Origin: an uncultured Mycoplasmatota bacterium
GTDB lineage: Bacteria; Bacillota_I; Bacilli_A; RF39; UBA660
Direction of reading: 5' to 3'
Length of the DNA stretch: 64,000 nucleotides
NCBI GenBank assembly: GCA_937944975.1
Contig: CALEBF010000002.1
Coordinates: 175,521-239,520 of the forward strand
The notes beneath the pieces were generated by a model. That model was not told the origin of the DNA. It saw nothing but the letters and a program-made list of their open reading frames with translations, and searched no databases. This document shows, piece by piece, positions 17,641-25,947 of this stretch. The first letter of the stretch is position 1. The number at the start of each line of letters is the position of its first letter. The position numbers and the translations under genes are program-made.

Positions 17641-19128
17641 ATGAAGAAATTTCATATCAATCGTAGCACTCATATTCATGCGGAGCAATCGACAAGTCAA
17701 CTCGTGCAGCATTACTTGATTGCGCTTTTGCCTCTTGTCTTATTCGCATTTTTCAAAAATGGAGTTTTCCCATACATCAAGGGACTTTCAAGCATATATG
17801 ATCTGTTTTTGCCTCTCTTGGTGATTGGAGTGAGTGTTCTAGGATCATTTTTATCAGAATTAGGATATTTATGGATCAAACAAAAAATAAAAAAAGAACC
17901 ATTTTCGTTCTCTCTATTTTTTAAGCATACTTACTTTTATTTGCCGGGAATCATCTTGGCATTGCTTCTACCATTACATACGCCTCTTTATTTAGTGCTC
18001 CTTTCAAGTGTGATTGCAACACTGGTTGGTAAGATGGCATTTGGTGGATTCGGAAAAAATACGTTTCATCCATCTTTGATTGGTTACGTCTTCGTAATGA
18101 TTCTTTTCGGAAGTGTTATAGCATCTAATGGTGGAAGCTTTAGCGCATTAGAAGCGTCGAATGGATTTACACAAACGCCAATGGAAATGTTGCTCGCAAC
18201 CGATGGCATTGGAAACTATCCAACGTTTGTGGCTCCGTTTACTCGCATGTTAAATTTTGTGATTGGTATGGTACCAGGAGGTCTCGGAACGACGAGTGCA
18301 ATTTTATGTTTGTTAGGTTTTATCTATCTTGTGGTAAATCGAGCGATAAAATGGAAGATTCCAGTATTTTATATCGGCACAGTATTTGTAATCTCTTATA
18401 TGATCGGAGCTTATCAAGGTCTTGGTTTATGGTATTCGTTTTATCAAGTGATGATAGGTGGTCTTATGTTTGGTGCGATTTATGTTGCAGCAGATCCTGT
18501 CACATCACCAACTACACCGATTGGTCAAATTTTATACGGAATCACATTGGGACTTTTAACTGTCATTTTCCGGTTTTTATTCCCAATTGAATTAGGAGTC
18601 GCTTTAAGTATTTTACTTTTAAATGCATTTGTCTTTGCTTTTGATATGATTGGAAGTAGGGCAAGGTTCCAATTCAGTGTAGCTATGTTGCCGTTTTGTA
18701 TCGCATGGACATGTATCTTACTATTAGGTGTATATATCGGAACGACATATCCATCTACACCTATTCCAATGGTGGAAGAAGAGACAACGCAACCACCTAC
18801 GGAAGAGGAGAAGGTGACACAAGAGTATCAAATTGTGAGCGATCAAATCCAAGCTCCATATCATATTTACGAGGTTTTAGATAGTACGAGTTCGGGAAAT
18901 TATACGTTACAAATTTATACGTTAGATCATATGATCTCGTCTATCACGCTTACGAGTCATACAGAGACAGAGGAGACGTATCAGGCATTTATGAACAGTA
19001 ATTATCTTGGTCAGATTATTGTCAACCAAGCACATCTAGATCAACTACAGCCGATTGCAGATATGGAATTATCCAGTGCGGTCAAAGATACGGTACAACA
19101 GTTTTATCAAGCGTTACAACAAATATAA
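17641..19128 (+). CDS. rnfD: RnfD with an appended RnfG-like C-terminal domain
   Basis: About 495 residues. Residues 1-360 are a multi-span RnfD/NqrB-type protein with FGGFGKNTFHPSLIGYVF, the flavin-attachment region NGFTQTPMEML (Thr retained), and AADPVTSPTTPIGQILYG. After the last segment comes a PTEEE linker and an outer domain of about 120 residues whose order, and the end ELSSAVKDTVQQFYQAL, recall RnfG, although the SGATVTS flavin motif is not there. So it reads as a natural fusion or a decayed RnfG. ATG 17641 is chosen; GTG 17632 is possible. A terminator follows, so the operon ends after two genes. Confidence 0.85.
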   Translation: MKKFHINRSTHIHAEQSTSQLVQHYLIALLPLVLFAFFKNGVFPYIKGLSSIYDLFLPLLVIGVSVLGSFLSELGYLWIKQKIKKEPFSFSLFFKHTYFYLPGIILALLLPLHTPLYLVLLSSVIATLVGKMAFGGFGKNTFHPSLIGYVFVMILFGSVIASNGGSFSALEASNGFTQTPMEMLLATDGIGNYPTFVAPFTRMLNFVIGMVPGGLGTTSAILCLLGFIYLVVNRAIKWKIPVFYIGTVFVISYMIGAYQGLGLWYSFYQVMIGGLMFGAIYVAADPVTSPTTPIGQILYGITLGLLTVIFRFLFPIELGVALSILLLNAFVFAFDMIGSRARFQFSVAMLPFCIAWTCILLLGVYIGTTYPSTPIPMVEEETTQPPTEEEKVTQEYQIVSDQIQAPYHIYEVLDSTSSGNYTLQIYTLDHMISSITLTSHTETEETYQAFMNSNYLGQIIVNQAHLDQLQPIADMELSSAVKDTVQQFYQALQQI

Positions 19129-19157
19129 AAAAAGTTGGAAAATTTCCAACTTTTTTA
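19127..19157. terminator. Bidirectional terminator between rnfD and rpmB
   Basis: A-run, AGTTGGAAA, TTTCCAACT, T-run: the hairpin serves the converging genes from both sides. Confidence 0.9.
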
Positions 19158-19337
19158 TTAAGCATTTTTTGAAGCTTTGTTTAATGTTCTAAGCTCTCTA
19201 GCAGTCATTCTTACTGACTCTCCGTTATCTAATGTAACTTTTTGTAAGTTAGGTTTTTGCACACGTCTTGTAGCATTACATGCGTGTGATCTTCTATTTC
19301 CTGCTAATGGTTTTTTTGAAGTTATTTTCTTTGCCAT
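19158..19337 (-). CDS. rpmB: 50S ribosomal protein L28
   Basis: A 59-residue protein read on the reverse strand: starts MAKKITSKKPLAGNRRSHA, continues NATRRVQKPNLQKVTL and ends with RELRTLNKASKNA. This matches L28 in length and in the GNRRSHA and NLQKV motifs. A TCCTCCT (AGGAGGA) ribosome site lies upstream at 19342-19348. It lacks the CxxC zinc motif of many L28 paralogues, so it is the zinc-independent form. Easily missed because of its size. Confidence 0.93.
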   Translation of the reverse strand: MAKKITSKKPLAGNRRSHACNATRRVQKPNLQKVTLDNGESVRMTARELRTLNKASKNA

Positions 19338-19426
19338 ACTATCCTCCTTATACTGATTCTCTTATTTTTGGTTTTTTCCCTATGCCTTACCACTTTATCA
19401 TAAATGATAGAGAAAGTCAATCTAAA

Positions 19427-20293
19427 TTAATCATATAACTCGTTTTTTAATAATTCTAAGTTTTCATACATCAATGTAATGTAGTCTTTCTTTTCATTTC
19501 TTTGTTCCTCTGTTAAATTGGAAATGCTATGGAAGGTTTGAAGTTGAACTCCGGTTTGTTTTTGTAAACGAGTAATCGTATTGTTGACTTGTTCGTTATC
19601 CATCGTAAAGATGTAGTTAATTGTTTCATTTTGAATCATCGTTCTAACATCGGCAATCGTCTTATCTGTTAGATTGCTATTTTCTTCTAATGAGATTACG
19701 GTAAATCCATATTTCTCTAAAAATTTGAATGCATCGTTTGATACGACGATGACAGGATTGTCAGAACTTTCACTAATTAATTTTAGTTCTGCATCTAAAT
19801 TGGATACTTCGATGCGAAGTTCGTTGTAATGTTCTTCGATTTCATTTTTTAAATAGTGATTATTAATATATTCTTTTAACCCATTTCGAATGTTTTGTGC
19901 CAACATCAAGAAGTTAGATGGATCGAGCCATAATTCTTCCATTTCGTGATTATATTCCATCGTAAGTGTCGTATCGATGATCTTGATATTTTTATTTTCG
20001 TTGACCATCGGTATGACGTAGTCTTTTTCTTTAGAAAGTCCGTTAAAGATAAACATACTTGCTTTGCTATAATCTTTGATTTGTTTGTTTGTCAGACTAT
20101 AGTTTTCTACGTCGACTCCATCAGGATAGATACTTTTGATCGTGCTATGTTCTCCATATAATTTTTGTGTAATATATTCGACGGGGTAAGTTGTCGTGTA
20201 AATTTCGATTCCTTCTAAGTCATCTCGTTTTAAACATCCGGTCGTAAAAACTGATACAATGACTGTTAATAATAGTATTCCTAATTTCTTCAT
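19427..20293 (-). CDS. ZnuA/TroA-like lipoprotein lacking metal ligands
   Basis: A 288-residue lipoprotein with signal MKKLGILLLTVIVSVFTTGC (lipobox TTGC) and a cluster A-I metal-ABC binding-protein fold: IYTTTYPVEYITQKLYG, LWLDPSNFLMLAQNI, VVSNDAFKFLEKYGF. The ligand histidines of the family are missing: the usual PHxYEP site reads DVENYSLT, the WL-P site lacks its preceding His, and the His before the aromatic pair is Asn. No permease or ATPase gene is adjacent. It may bind another ligand or have a structural role. It starts 2 nt before the yidD stop. Confidence 0.8.
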   Translation of the reverse strand: MKKLGILLLTVIVSVFTTGCLKRDDLEGIEIYTTTYPVEYITQKLYGEHSTIKSIYPDGVDVENYSLTNKQIKDYSKASMFIFNGLSKEKDYVIPMVNENKNIKIIDTTLTMEYNHEMEELWLDPSNFLMLAQNIRNGLKEYINNHYLKNEIEEHYNELRIEVSNLDAELKLISESSDNPVIVVSNDAFKFLEKYGFTVISLEENSNLTDKTIADVRTMIQNETINYIFTMDNEQVNNTITRLQKQTGVQLQTFHSISNLTEEQRNEKKDYITLMYENLELLKNELYD

Positions 20294-20294
20294 A

Positions 20295-20513
20295 TTATTC
20301 TCCTTTTTTTGGTACGGGGTCATATCCACTCGTTCCCCATGGGTTACATTTTAAAATTCTTTTAATTGCAAGAATGCTTCCTTTCCATGCACCGTAAACT
20401 TGAATTGCTTCTTTTGCATAGTTGGAACAAGTTGGAATGTGTCTGCAATTTAAATGGAATTGACCTGGTATTTTTTGATATAAATCAATTCCATGAAGTA
20501 AGATATTTTTCAT
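20295..20513 (-). CDS. yidD: Membrane protein insertion efficiency factor YidD
   Basis: A 72-residue protein with the family pattern [24 protein letters not shown] and [15 protein letters not shown]. It assists YidC/Oxa1-mediated insertion at the inner face of the membrane. Start taken at MKNILLHG; in-frame codons at 20519 and 20522 could add three residues. Promoter-like TATAAT on the reverse strand lies very near the start (about 20526-20531). Usually found near rnpA-oxaA-rpmH, here instead with the lipoprotein. Confidence 0.93.
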   Translation of the reverse strand: MKNILLHGIDLYQKIPGQFHLNCRHIPTCSNYAKEAIQVYGAWKGSILAIKRILKCNPWGTSGYDPVPKKGE

Positions 20514-20542
20514 ACGCATCACATATCTATTATACTAAAAAG

Positions 20543-20576
20543 GAGGGACATTGTAAATGTCCCGGTTTTGTTTTTT
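20543..20576 (+). terminator. Hairpin with T-rich tail between divergent genes
   Basis: GGGACATT, short loop, AATGTCCC, then GGTTTTGTTTTTT on the plus strand. No plus-strand gene precedes it, so it may end an unseen short RNA or sit in the leader of the next gene. Confidence 0.45.
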
Positions 20577-20632
20577 GTATCATCTAGAAGCATTTAAAAA
20601 AATATGGTAGAATGTTGATAGGATGTGAAAGT

Positions 20633-21838
20633 ATGAATGATCAGTTGACAAGTAATGCGAAACGATTGATGTTGATTCATAATTCGAATGGAGTTCTTCG
20701 CATCATGATTTCGACATTCTTAAGTATATTTTTATTTCAAAAAGCAGGGTATGAACCGCTTGTTATTTTTAATATTATTTTGTATTGCGTCATGCCCCTT
20801 TCTTTCTATATTTTATCGAAATACGTGAACCAAAGAAGATTACTCGACGTTTACCGATTCGGAATATTCTTTTGTTTTTTATTTTCGATTTTTCTCGTCG
20901 TATTTCAAAAAGAATTAGCAAGCCACATCGTCTTTGTTGCCATTTTGTATGGAATTTCTAGTGGTCTTTATTGGTATGCCTACGATATTTCTACGTATCA
21001 TTTTAACAATCTAGATCAGAGAATTCGATATCTTGGATATTCGAAGGCGATCGATAAGGTAGTGAATATTATTACACCGATTACCTTAGGTAGTTTGATT
21101 ACGATGGGATCTTATCACTACGTGTTTATCATTATGACGATATTGACGGCATTTTTATTTTTGCTTTCGTTATCTCTTCATATGCCGACTTCGAATATCA
21201 AAAAAGTTCGATTAAAAGAATACGAGAAAAAAGTTAGAAACAGTAAAGACTTGAAACGATTATATCGAATTGCTTTCGTAGAAGGTTTCAGTGGGAAGGC
21301 ACTTACGGATATGGTGTTTCCAATTTTAATATTTCTCGCATTTCAAAGTGAATTTTCCCTAGGATCTTTAAATTCCGTTTTTGCTATGATTTCAGCGATC
21401 GTTTCCTATATCTTAGGAAAGAAAATACTAGGAGATAAGATGATGAAGATGACTGCTTTTTCTCTCATTGGGCTTGCATGTAGTTCCGTCATCTACTTGT
21501 TTACCCTCAGTCCGACGACGGTCATTCTTTATAATGTTTGTTATTATTTACTAAATCCATTAAGAGAATATGGGTATTCTCATTATGCTTATAATATGAT
21601 CGATATAGAGAATCTAAGCTTCTATAGCACAGAACACTTTGTCTTACGCGAGTTTGTTTTAGATATGGGAAGAGTATGTTCCTTCTTGATCGTATTCTTC
21701 GTCTTAGTATTCGCGCAGAATCAAGCGATTTATTATCAGCTGTTGGTATGCATTTTAACAGTGCCAACTCTTGCGATTTTGTATGATTTAGTAAAGGTAG
21801 AAGCGCATGTACAAGAAGTATTGAAAAAAAGAAAGTAG
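20633..21838 (+). CDS. Major facilitator superfamily transporter
   Basis: A 401-residue protein with about 12 membrane segments in two halves and a charged middle loop MPTSNIKKVRLKEYEKK, the MFS layout. ATG 20633 follows GGATGTGAAAGT; a short upstream frame is discarded. MFS motif A (GxxxDRxGRR) is poorly conserved. The substrate cannot be told. It is followed 49 nt later by rnc, without a terminator. Confidence 0.75.
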   Translation: MNDQLTSNAKRLMLIHNSNGVLRIMISTFLSIFLFQKAGYEPLVIFNIILYCVMPLSFYILSKYVNQRRLLDVYRFGIFFCFLFSIFLVVFQKELASHIVFVAILYGISSGLYWYAYDISTYHFNNLDQRIRYLGYSKAIDKVVNIITPITLGSLITMGSYHYVFIIMTILTAFLFLLSLSLHMPTSNIKKVRLKEYEKKVRNSKDLKRLYRIAFVEGFSGKALTDMVFPILIFLAFQSEFSLGSLNSVFAMISAIVSYILGKKILGDKMMKMTAFSLIGLACSSVIYLFTLSPTTVILYNVCYYLLNPLREYGYSHYAYNMIDIENLSFYSTEHFVLREFVLDMGRVCSFLIVFFVLVFAQNQAIYYQLLVCILTVPTLAILYDLVKVEAHVQEVLKKRK

Positions 21839-21887
21839 CAATTTAGACAAAAGGAATAGAATATGATAGAATGGGTACGGTGATCTT

Positions 21888-22577
21888 ATGAAGATTTTAG
21901 ATAAATTAAAGATACAAACGGACAACGAACAACTTTATCGAACGGCTTTTACGCATACTTCTTATGCGAATGAAGAAAATGTCGAGAGTTACGAAAGACT
22001 TGAGTATTTGGGAGATGCAGTATTGGAAGTTATCATGAGTGAATATTTATATCTACACACTTCCTATGAAGAAGGGGTTATGACGAAGATGAGAAGCCAG
22101 TATGTATGTGAGAATGCTTTATACGAATATTCTCTTCGTCTCGGACTTAACGAAGAACTGCTCTTAGGAAAAGGAGAACTAGAACATGGCGGAAAGTATC
22201 GCAAGGCGATCGTCGCTGATATATTTGAGGCATTCACAGGGGCACTTTATTTAGACCAAGGATTAGAGGTTACGAAAAAATTTATCTACGATACGGTCGT
22301 ACCGATGATCGAGGATGAAAAAATTGATTTTTTCGATGATTATAAATCATTATTACAAGAACAAGTACAGACGACAAAGAAGAGTTTGCAATATCAAATT
22401 GTTCATGAAGAAGGACCTGCTCACAATAAGATTTTTACAGTTGTCGTCAAGATCGACGGGATTACTTATGGACGTGGTACCGCGCATAGCAAAAAAGAAG
22501 CAGAGCAGGAAGCAGCACGTGATGCCCTTAAAAAAAGTGTTGTGAAAGTAGAAGTAAATAGTTGTCAAACAGAGTAA
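21888..22577 (+). CDS. rnc: Ribonuclease III
   Basis: Double-strand-specific endoribonuclease processing rRNA and mRNA. A 229-residue protein with signature ERLEYLGDAVLEVIMSEYLY (about 41-60), second acidic motif KAIVADIFEAFTGALYLD, and a C-terminal dsRNA-binding domain (SKKEAEQEAARDALKK). Start ATG with GGTGATCTT. Normal length. Confidence 0.98.
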   Translation: MKILDKLKIQTDNEQLYRTAFTHTSYANEENVESYERLEYLGDAVLEVIMSEYLYLHTSYEEGVMTKMRSQYVCENALYEYSLRLGLNEELLLGKGELEHGGKYRKAIVADIFEAFTGALYLDQGLEVTKKFIYDTVVPMIEDEKIDFFDDYKSLLQEQVQTTKKSLQYQIVHEEGPAHNKIFTVVVKIDGITYGRGTAHSKKEAEQEAARDALKKSVVKVEVNSCQTE

Positions 22578-22615
22578 AAGATAGTATGATATTATGGGAC
22601 TAGGAGGTGTACAAC

Positions 22616-23332
22616 ATGGGAAGAGCATACGAAGTAAGAAAGGCAAGTATTCAAAAAACTGGTGCGGCTAAGGCAAAGTTATATTCTATGTATGCACGTG
22701 AAATTTATCAAGCAGCTAAGAATGGTGGTACGGAAGAAGCGAGTAATGCAGTATTAAAACGTTTGGTGGAAAGAGCGAAAAAAGAGCAAGTTCCATCTGA
22801 TATTATCAAACGTGCAATCGACAAAGTAAATAGTGGTGTCGATGAAAGTTATACGAGTGCTAGATACGAATTATTTGGACCAAGTGGTTCTACATTGATC
22901 GTAGATTGCTTGACGGATAATGTAAATCGAAGTGTATCAAATTTACGTGCCGCAATTAATAAAACGTCTGCTAAGATGGGTGCGATTGGAAGTGTCGCAT
23001 ATATGTATGACCATTTATGTATGGTTGGCGTAAAAGGTATGAATGAAGAAGAAGTGATGGATGCTTTGATTGCAGCAGATATCGATGTTGAAGATATCGA
23101 GGTAGAAGGCGATGAGATTATCATCTATGGAAATCCGTCTGATTTATATGCCATTAAAGAGGCAATCACAAAAGCAAAACCGGGAATTGAGTTTGTTTTA
23201 GATGAAATTGCAATGTTGCCGAAGGATAAAGTCGTATTGCAAGGCGACGATTTAGCTGATTTTAATAAACTACTTACTTTATTAGACGATATTGAAGATG
23301 TACAACATGTGTATCATAATGTAGAAAAATAA
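22616..23332 (+). CDS. yebC: YebC/PmpR-family translation or regulatory factor
   Basis: A 238-residue protein starting MGRAYEVRKASIQKTGAAKAKLYS after a strong AGGAGGTG. The family is described as transcriptional regulators, and recently as factors helping ribosomes through proline stretches. Domains: N-terminal helical bundle, then the two-part alpha/beta body with FGPSGSTLIVDCLTDN and GSVAYMYDH. The initial residues differ from the WxxIKxKK type, as in the YeeN branch common in Firmicutes. Confidence 0.94.
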   Translation: MGRAYEVRKASIQKTGAAKAKLYSMYAREIYQAAKNGGTEEASNAVLKRLVERAKKEQVPSDIIKRAIDKVNSGVDESYTSARYELFGPSGSTLIVDCLTDNVNRSVSNLRAAINKTSAKMGAIGSVAYMYDHLCMVGVKGMNEEEVMDALIAADIDVEDIEVEGDEIIIYGNPSDLYAIKEAITKAKPGIEFVLDEIAMLPKDKVVLQGDDLADFNKLLTLLDDIEDVQHVYHNVEK

Positions 23333-23429
23333 GAAATGGTAAAAATTTCCATTTCCGATTTTTCGGACAAAACTTATGGACGAAAGTCTGAAAAAATGGT
23401 ATACTGACAGTAGCGATGGAGGTAGTATT

Positions 23430-23663
23430 ATGTATCGTAAATTAAAAGAATTGAGAAAAAAGAAAAAATATACAACACAGATTATGGCAGAGAGACTTGG
23501 AATTAGTAAACCATTCTATTGTCAAATCGAAAATGGAACAAGAAGGCTTTCTTATCGTATGGCGGTAAAGATCGCTGATATTTTTCATAAAAAACCAGAT
23601 ACTTTATTCTATGAGGATCAAAAGGAACTCTTAGAAGCAGAGTTAAAAGAAGACGAAAAATAA
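23430..23663 (+). CDS. Xre-family HTH regulator
   Basis: A 77-residue protein: helix-turn-helix over about residues 8-62 (TTQIMAERLGISKPFYCQIE, NGTRRLSYRMAVKIADIF) and an acidic tail. ATG 23430 after ATGGAGGTAGTATT. A single-domain regulator of the prophage-repressor type. No inverted repeat operator or partner gene is evident. It has its own terminator. Confidence 0.92.
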   Translation: MYRKLKELRKKKKYTTQIMAERLGISKPFYCQIENGTRRLSYRMAVKIADIFHKKPDTLFYEDQKELLEAELKEDEK

Positions 23664-23677
23664 CATTTCGTCTTTTT
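23651..23677 (+). terminator. Terminator after the Xre gene
   Basis: AGACGAAA / TTTCGTCT stem overlapping the stop codon, then T5. Confidence 0.85.
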
Positions 23678-23722
23678 CATTTATTTTATTTGTGGTAAAC
23701 TATAATTTAAAGAGGTGAGGTT

Positions 23723-25012
23723 ATGGCGAGTACGAGTTTATTACCTGCAGATACGTATATTGTAGCGAATCAAACGATTTTAAACGATCAAGATCGTAAG
23801 TTACTCATTACACTTTATCAGCCGATCATCGGAACCTCTGCTATTAGTCTATATTTTACATTGTGGTCTTATTTAGATAAGTTAGAGATTTGTTCATGTG
23901 AATGGACACATCATCATTTGATGACAAATATGGGGTGTCGTCTTTCTGAAATTATGGAAGCAAGGGAAAAATTAGAGGCGATTGGACTTTTGAAAACATA
24001 TGTAAAAAAAGATTCTGTGAATCATTATGTCTATCAATTATATTCTCCTTTATCTCCTGCAGAATTTTTTAATAATCCAATTTTAAGTACGACGTTATAC
24101 AATAATGTGGGAATGAAAGAATATGATAAGATTGTAGAGTATTTTAAAGTTCCTAAACTCAATTTAAAAGAGTATGAGGATGTCACACACTTGTTTAGCG
24201 ATGTATTCGAATCTGTCACATCGAGTCCGATGGATCACTTAGTATCGGACATTAAAAAGAGAAATAAGAGAAATTTAGATTTTATCGCTAAGATAGATCT
24301 ACCGAGTATTCTATCTATGATTCCTGATGAGGTGTTGAATCCTCGGAGCATTACAAAAGATACGAAAGATCTTTTATATAAATTATCTTTTATCTACGAC
24401 TTATCGGATGATGAGATGAGCGATTTAATTCGCAACTCGATCAGCGAAAAGCATACGATCGATAAACAATTAATTCGCAAGAATGCTCGGAAATATTATC
24501 AGTTTGAAAACGATGGAAAGCTACCAAGCTTCGTCTATAGGACACAACCTGAATATTTACGAAAACCGGTTGGCGATACGTCGAATAAGGCGAAGATTAT
24601 CTATCAATTTGAAACGGTGACACCATATGATTTCTTATGTCGTAAGAATCATGGGGCACGTCCAAGCAAGACAGATTTAGCTACGCTCGAATACTTAATG
24701 GTCGATATGGGACTAAAACCAGGAGTTGTCAATGTGCTTGTCGATTATGTTTTGAAAATCAATCAGAATAAATTGACGAAATCTTTTATGATTGCGATAG
24801 CAACACAGTGGGTGCGCAGTCATGTTGAGACAGTAGAAGATGCGATGGCGATCGCACAAAAAGAACAGCGCAGTAAGAAAACTTACCAGAAGAAAACCGG
24901 TGCGAAGAAAGTATCGGAAAAACCAGTATGGTTTGACGAGACGATTGAAAAGTCAAGTTTGAGTACGGAAGAAGAACAAGAGATGAAAGAAATTTTAATG
25001 CAGTATAAGTAG
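23723..25012 (+). CDS. dnaB: Replication initiation and membrane attachment protein DnaB
   Basis: Bacilli-type DnaB (helicase co-loader, not the helicase). Has 429 residues with an N-terminal winged-helix oligomerisation domain (about 20-130), a middle helical domain, and a DnaD-like C-terminal domain (about 310-400, VDYVLKINQNKLTKSFMIAIATQW) followed by a basic tail. It precedes dnaI by 8 nt as in B. subtilis. It acts at oriC and restart sites with DnaD and DnaI. Confidence 0.92.
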   Translation: MASTSLLPADTYIVANQTILNDQDRKLLITLYQPIIGTSAISLYFTLWSYLDKLEICSCEWTHHHLMTNMGCRLSEIMEAREKLEAIGLLKTYVKKDSVNHYVYQLYSPLSPAEFFNNPILSTTLYNNVGMKEYDKIVEYFKVPKLNLKEYEDVTHLFSDVFESVTSSPMDHLVSDIKKRNKRNLDFIAKIDLPSILSMIPDEVLNPRSITKDTKDLLYKLSFIYDLSDDEMSDLIRNSISEKHTIDKQLIRKNARKYYQFENDGKLPSFVYRTQPEYLRKPVGDTSNKAKIIYQFETVTPYDFLCRKNHGARPSKTDLATLEYLMVDMGLKPGVVNVLVDYVLKINQNKLTKSFMIAIATQWVRSHVETVEDAMAIAQKEQRSKKTYQKKTGAKKVSEKPVWFDETIEKSSLSTEEEQEMKEILMQYK

Positions 25013-25020
25013 GTGAATAT

Positions 25021-25938
25021 ATGAAAACAGTAAAAGAGAGTTTAAAGAGTGCTGGATTTCACAATATGGATAATGTTCTTTTAAATGAATTTCAGAATGC
25101 CTGTAAAGATCCATATTTTAAAAAGCTCGTAACAGCATTAAAGATGGATCCGCATGTACTTATGAAGTATACGTCTTCTTTAGAAGATAGTGCGCGAGAG
25201 TGTCGAAACTGTGATGGATGTAAAGGATTGATCGAGTGCAAGAACCCGGTAGAGGGGTATCGCTATCTTCCTAAAGGCAAAGGAGAGATGCTTGAGTTTG
25301 ATTACCGTGCTTGTCCATTTCAAGAAAAGAGAAGAAAAGAAGATCTATGTCTAAAAAATATCGAGACATTTGGAATTTCTAGCGATATTCGAGCTGCAAA
25401 AATGAAAGATATCTATGGTGACGATAAGAACAGGCTGCCTATCATGAAATGGATGAATCACTTTATCAAAAACTATAAGAAGGATCCTCATCAAAAAGGA
25501 CTTTATTTACATGGAAGTTTTGGTAGTGGCAAATCGTATTTGATCGCTGCGATGTTTCACGAACTTGCAAAGCAAAACGTCAAGAGTGCAATCGTGTTTT
25601 GGCCAGAATTTTTAAGAGAGTTAAAGAGTTCGTTTGGGGCTGATTTTAAAGATAAATTTCACACTGTCCAAACCGCACCATTGTTATTAATCGACGACAT
25701 TGGTGCAGAAAGTACGACGGTATGGGGAAGAGATGAAATCTTGTGCACGATATTGCAGTATCGAATGCAGGAAAAATTGCCGACATTTTTCACTTCTAAT
25801 TTAGATTTATCGTTATTGGAAGCACATTTGAGTGTGAGTAAAGAAAAGATTGACGAAGTGAAGGCACGGCGCATTATGAAAAGAATAGAGCAGTTAACAG
25901 ATACGTTGGAGTTGGTGAGTGTTAATCTGAGAAAGTAG
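25021..25938 (+). CDS. dnaI: Primosomal protein DnaI, helicase loader
   Basis: A 305-residue AAA+ ATPase that loads the replicative helicase. The N-terminal zinc-binding region holds CRNCDGCKG and later cysteines (CPF); Walker A is GSFGSGKSY, Walker B LLLIDDIGAES, sensor region FFTSNLDLS, arginine finger near ARRIMKRIEQL. Directly after dnaB and 9 nt before the RNB-domain gene, so all three share a transcript. Confidence 0.95.
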   Translation: MKTVKESLKSAGFHNMDNVLLNEFQNACKDPYFKKLVTALKMDPHVLMKYTSSLEDSARECRNCDGCKGLIECKNPVEGYRYLPKGKGEMLEFDYRACPFQEKRRKEDLCLKNIETFGISSDIRAAKMKDIYGDDKNRLPIMKWMNHFIKNYKKDPHQKGLYLHGSFGSGKSYLIAAMFHELAKQNVKSAIVFWPEFLRELKSSFGADFKDKFHTVQTAPLLLIDDIGAESTTVWGRDEILCTILQYRMQEKLPTFFTSNLDLSLLEAHLSVSKEKIDEVKARRIMKRIEQLTDTLELVSVNLRK

Positions 25939-25947
25939 GGAAGTTAC

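Noticed and set aside
20577..20633. Possible upstream start of the MFS gene at 20612
   Set aside because: No ribosome site at that point, whereas ATG 20633 is preceded by GGATGTGAAAGT.
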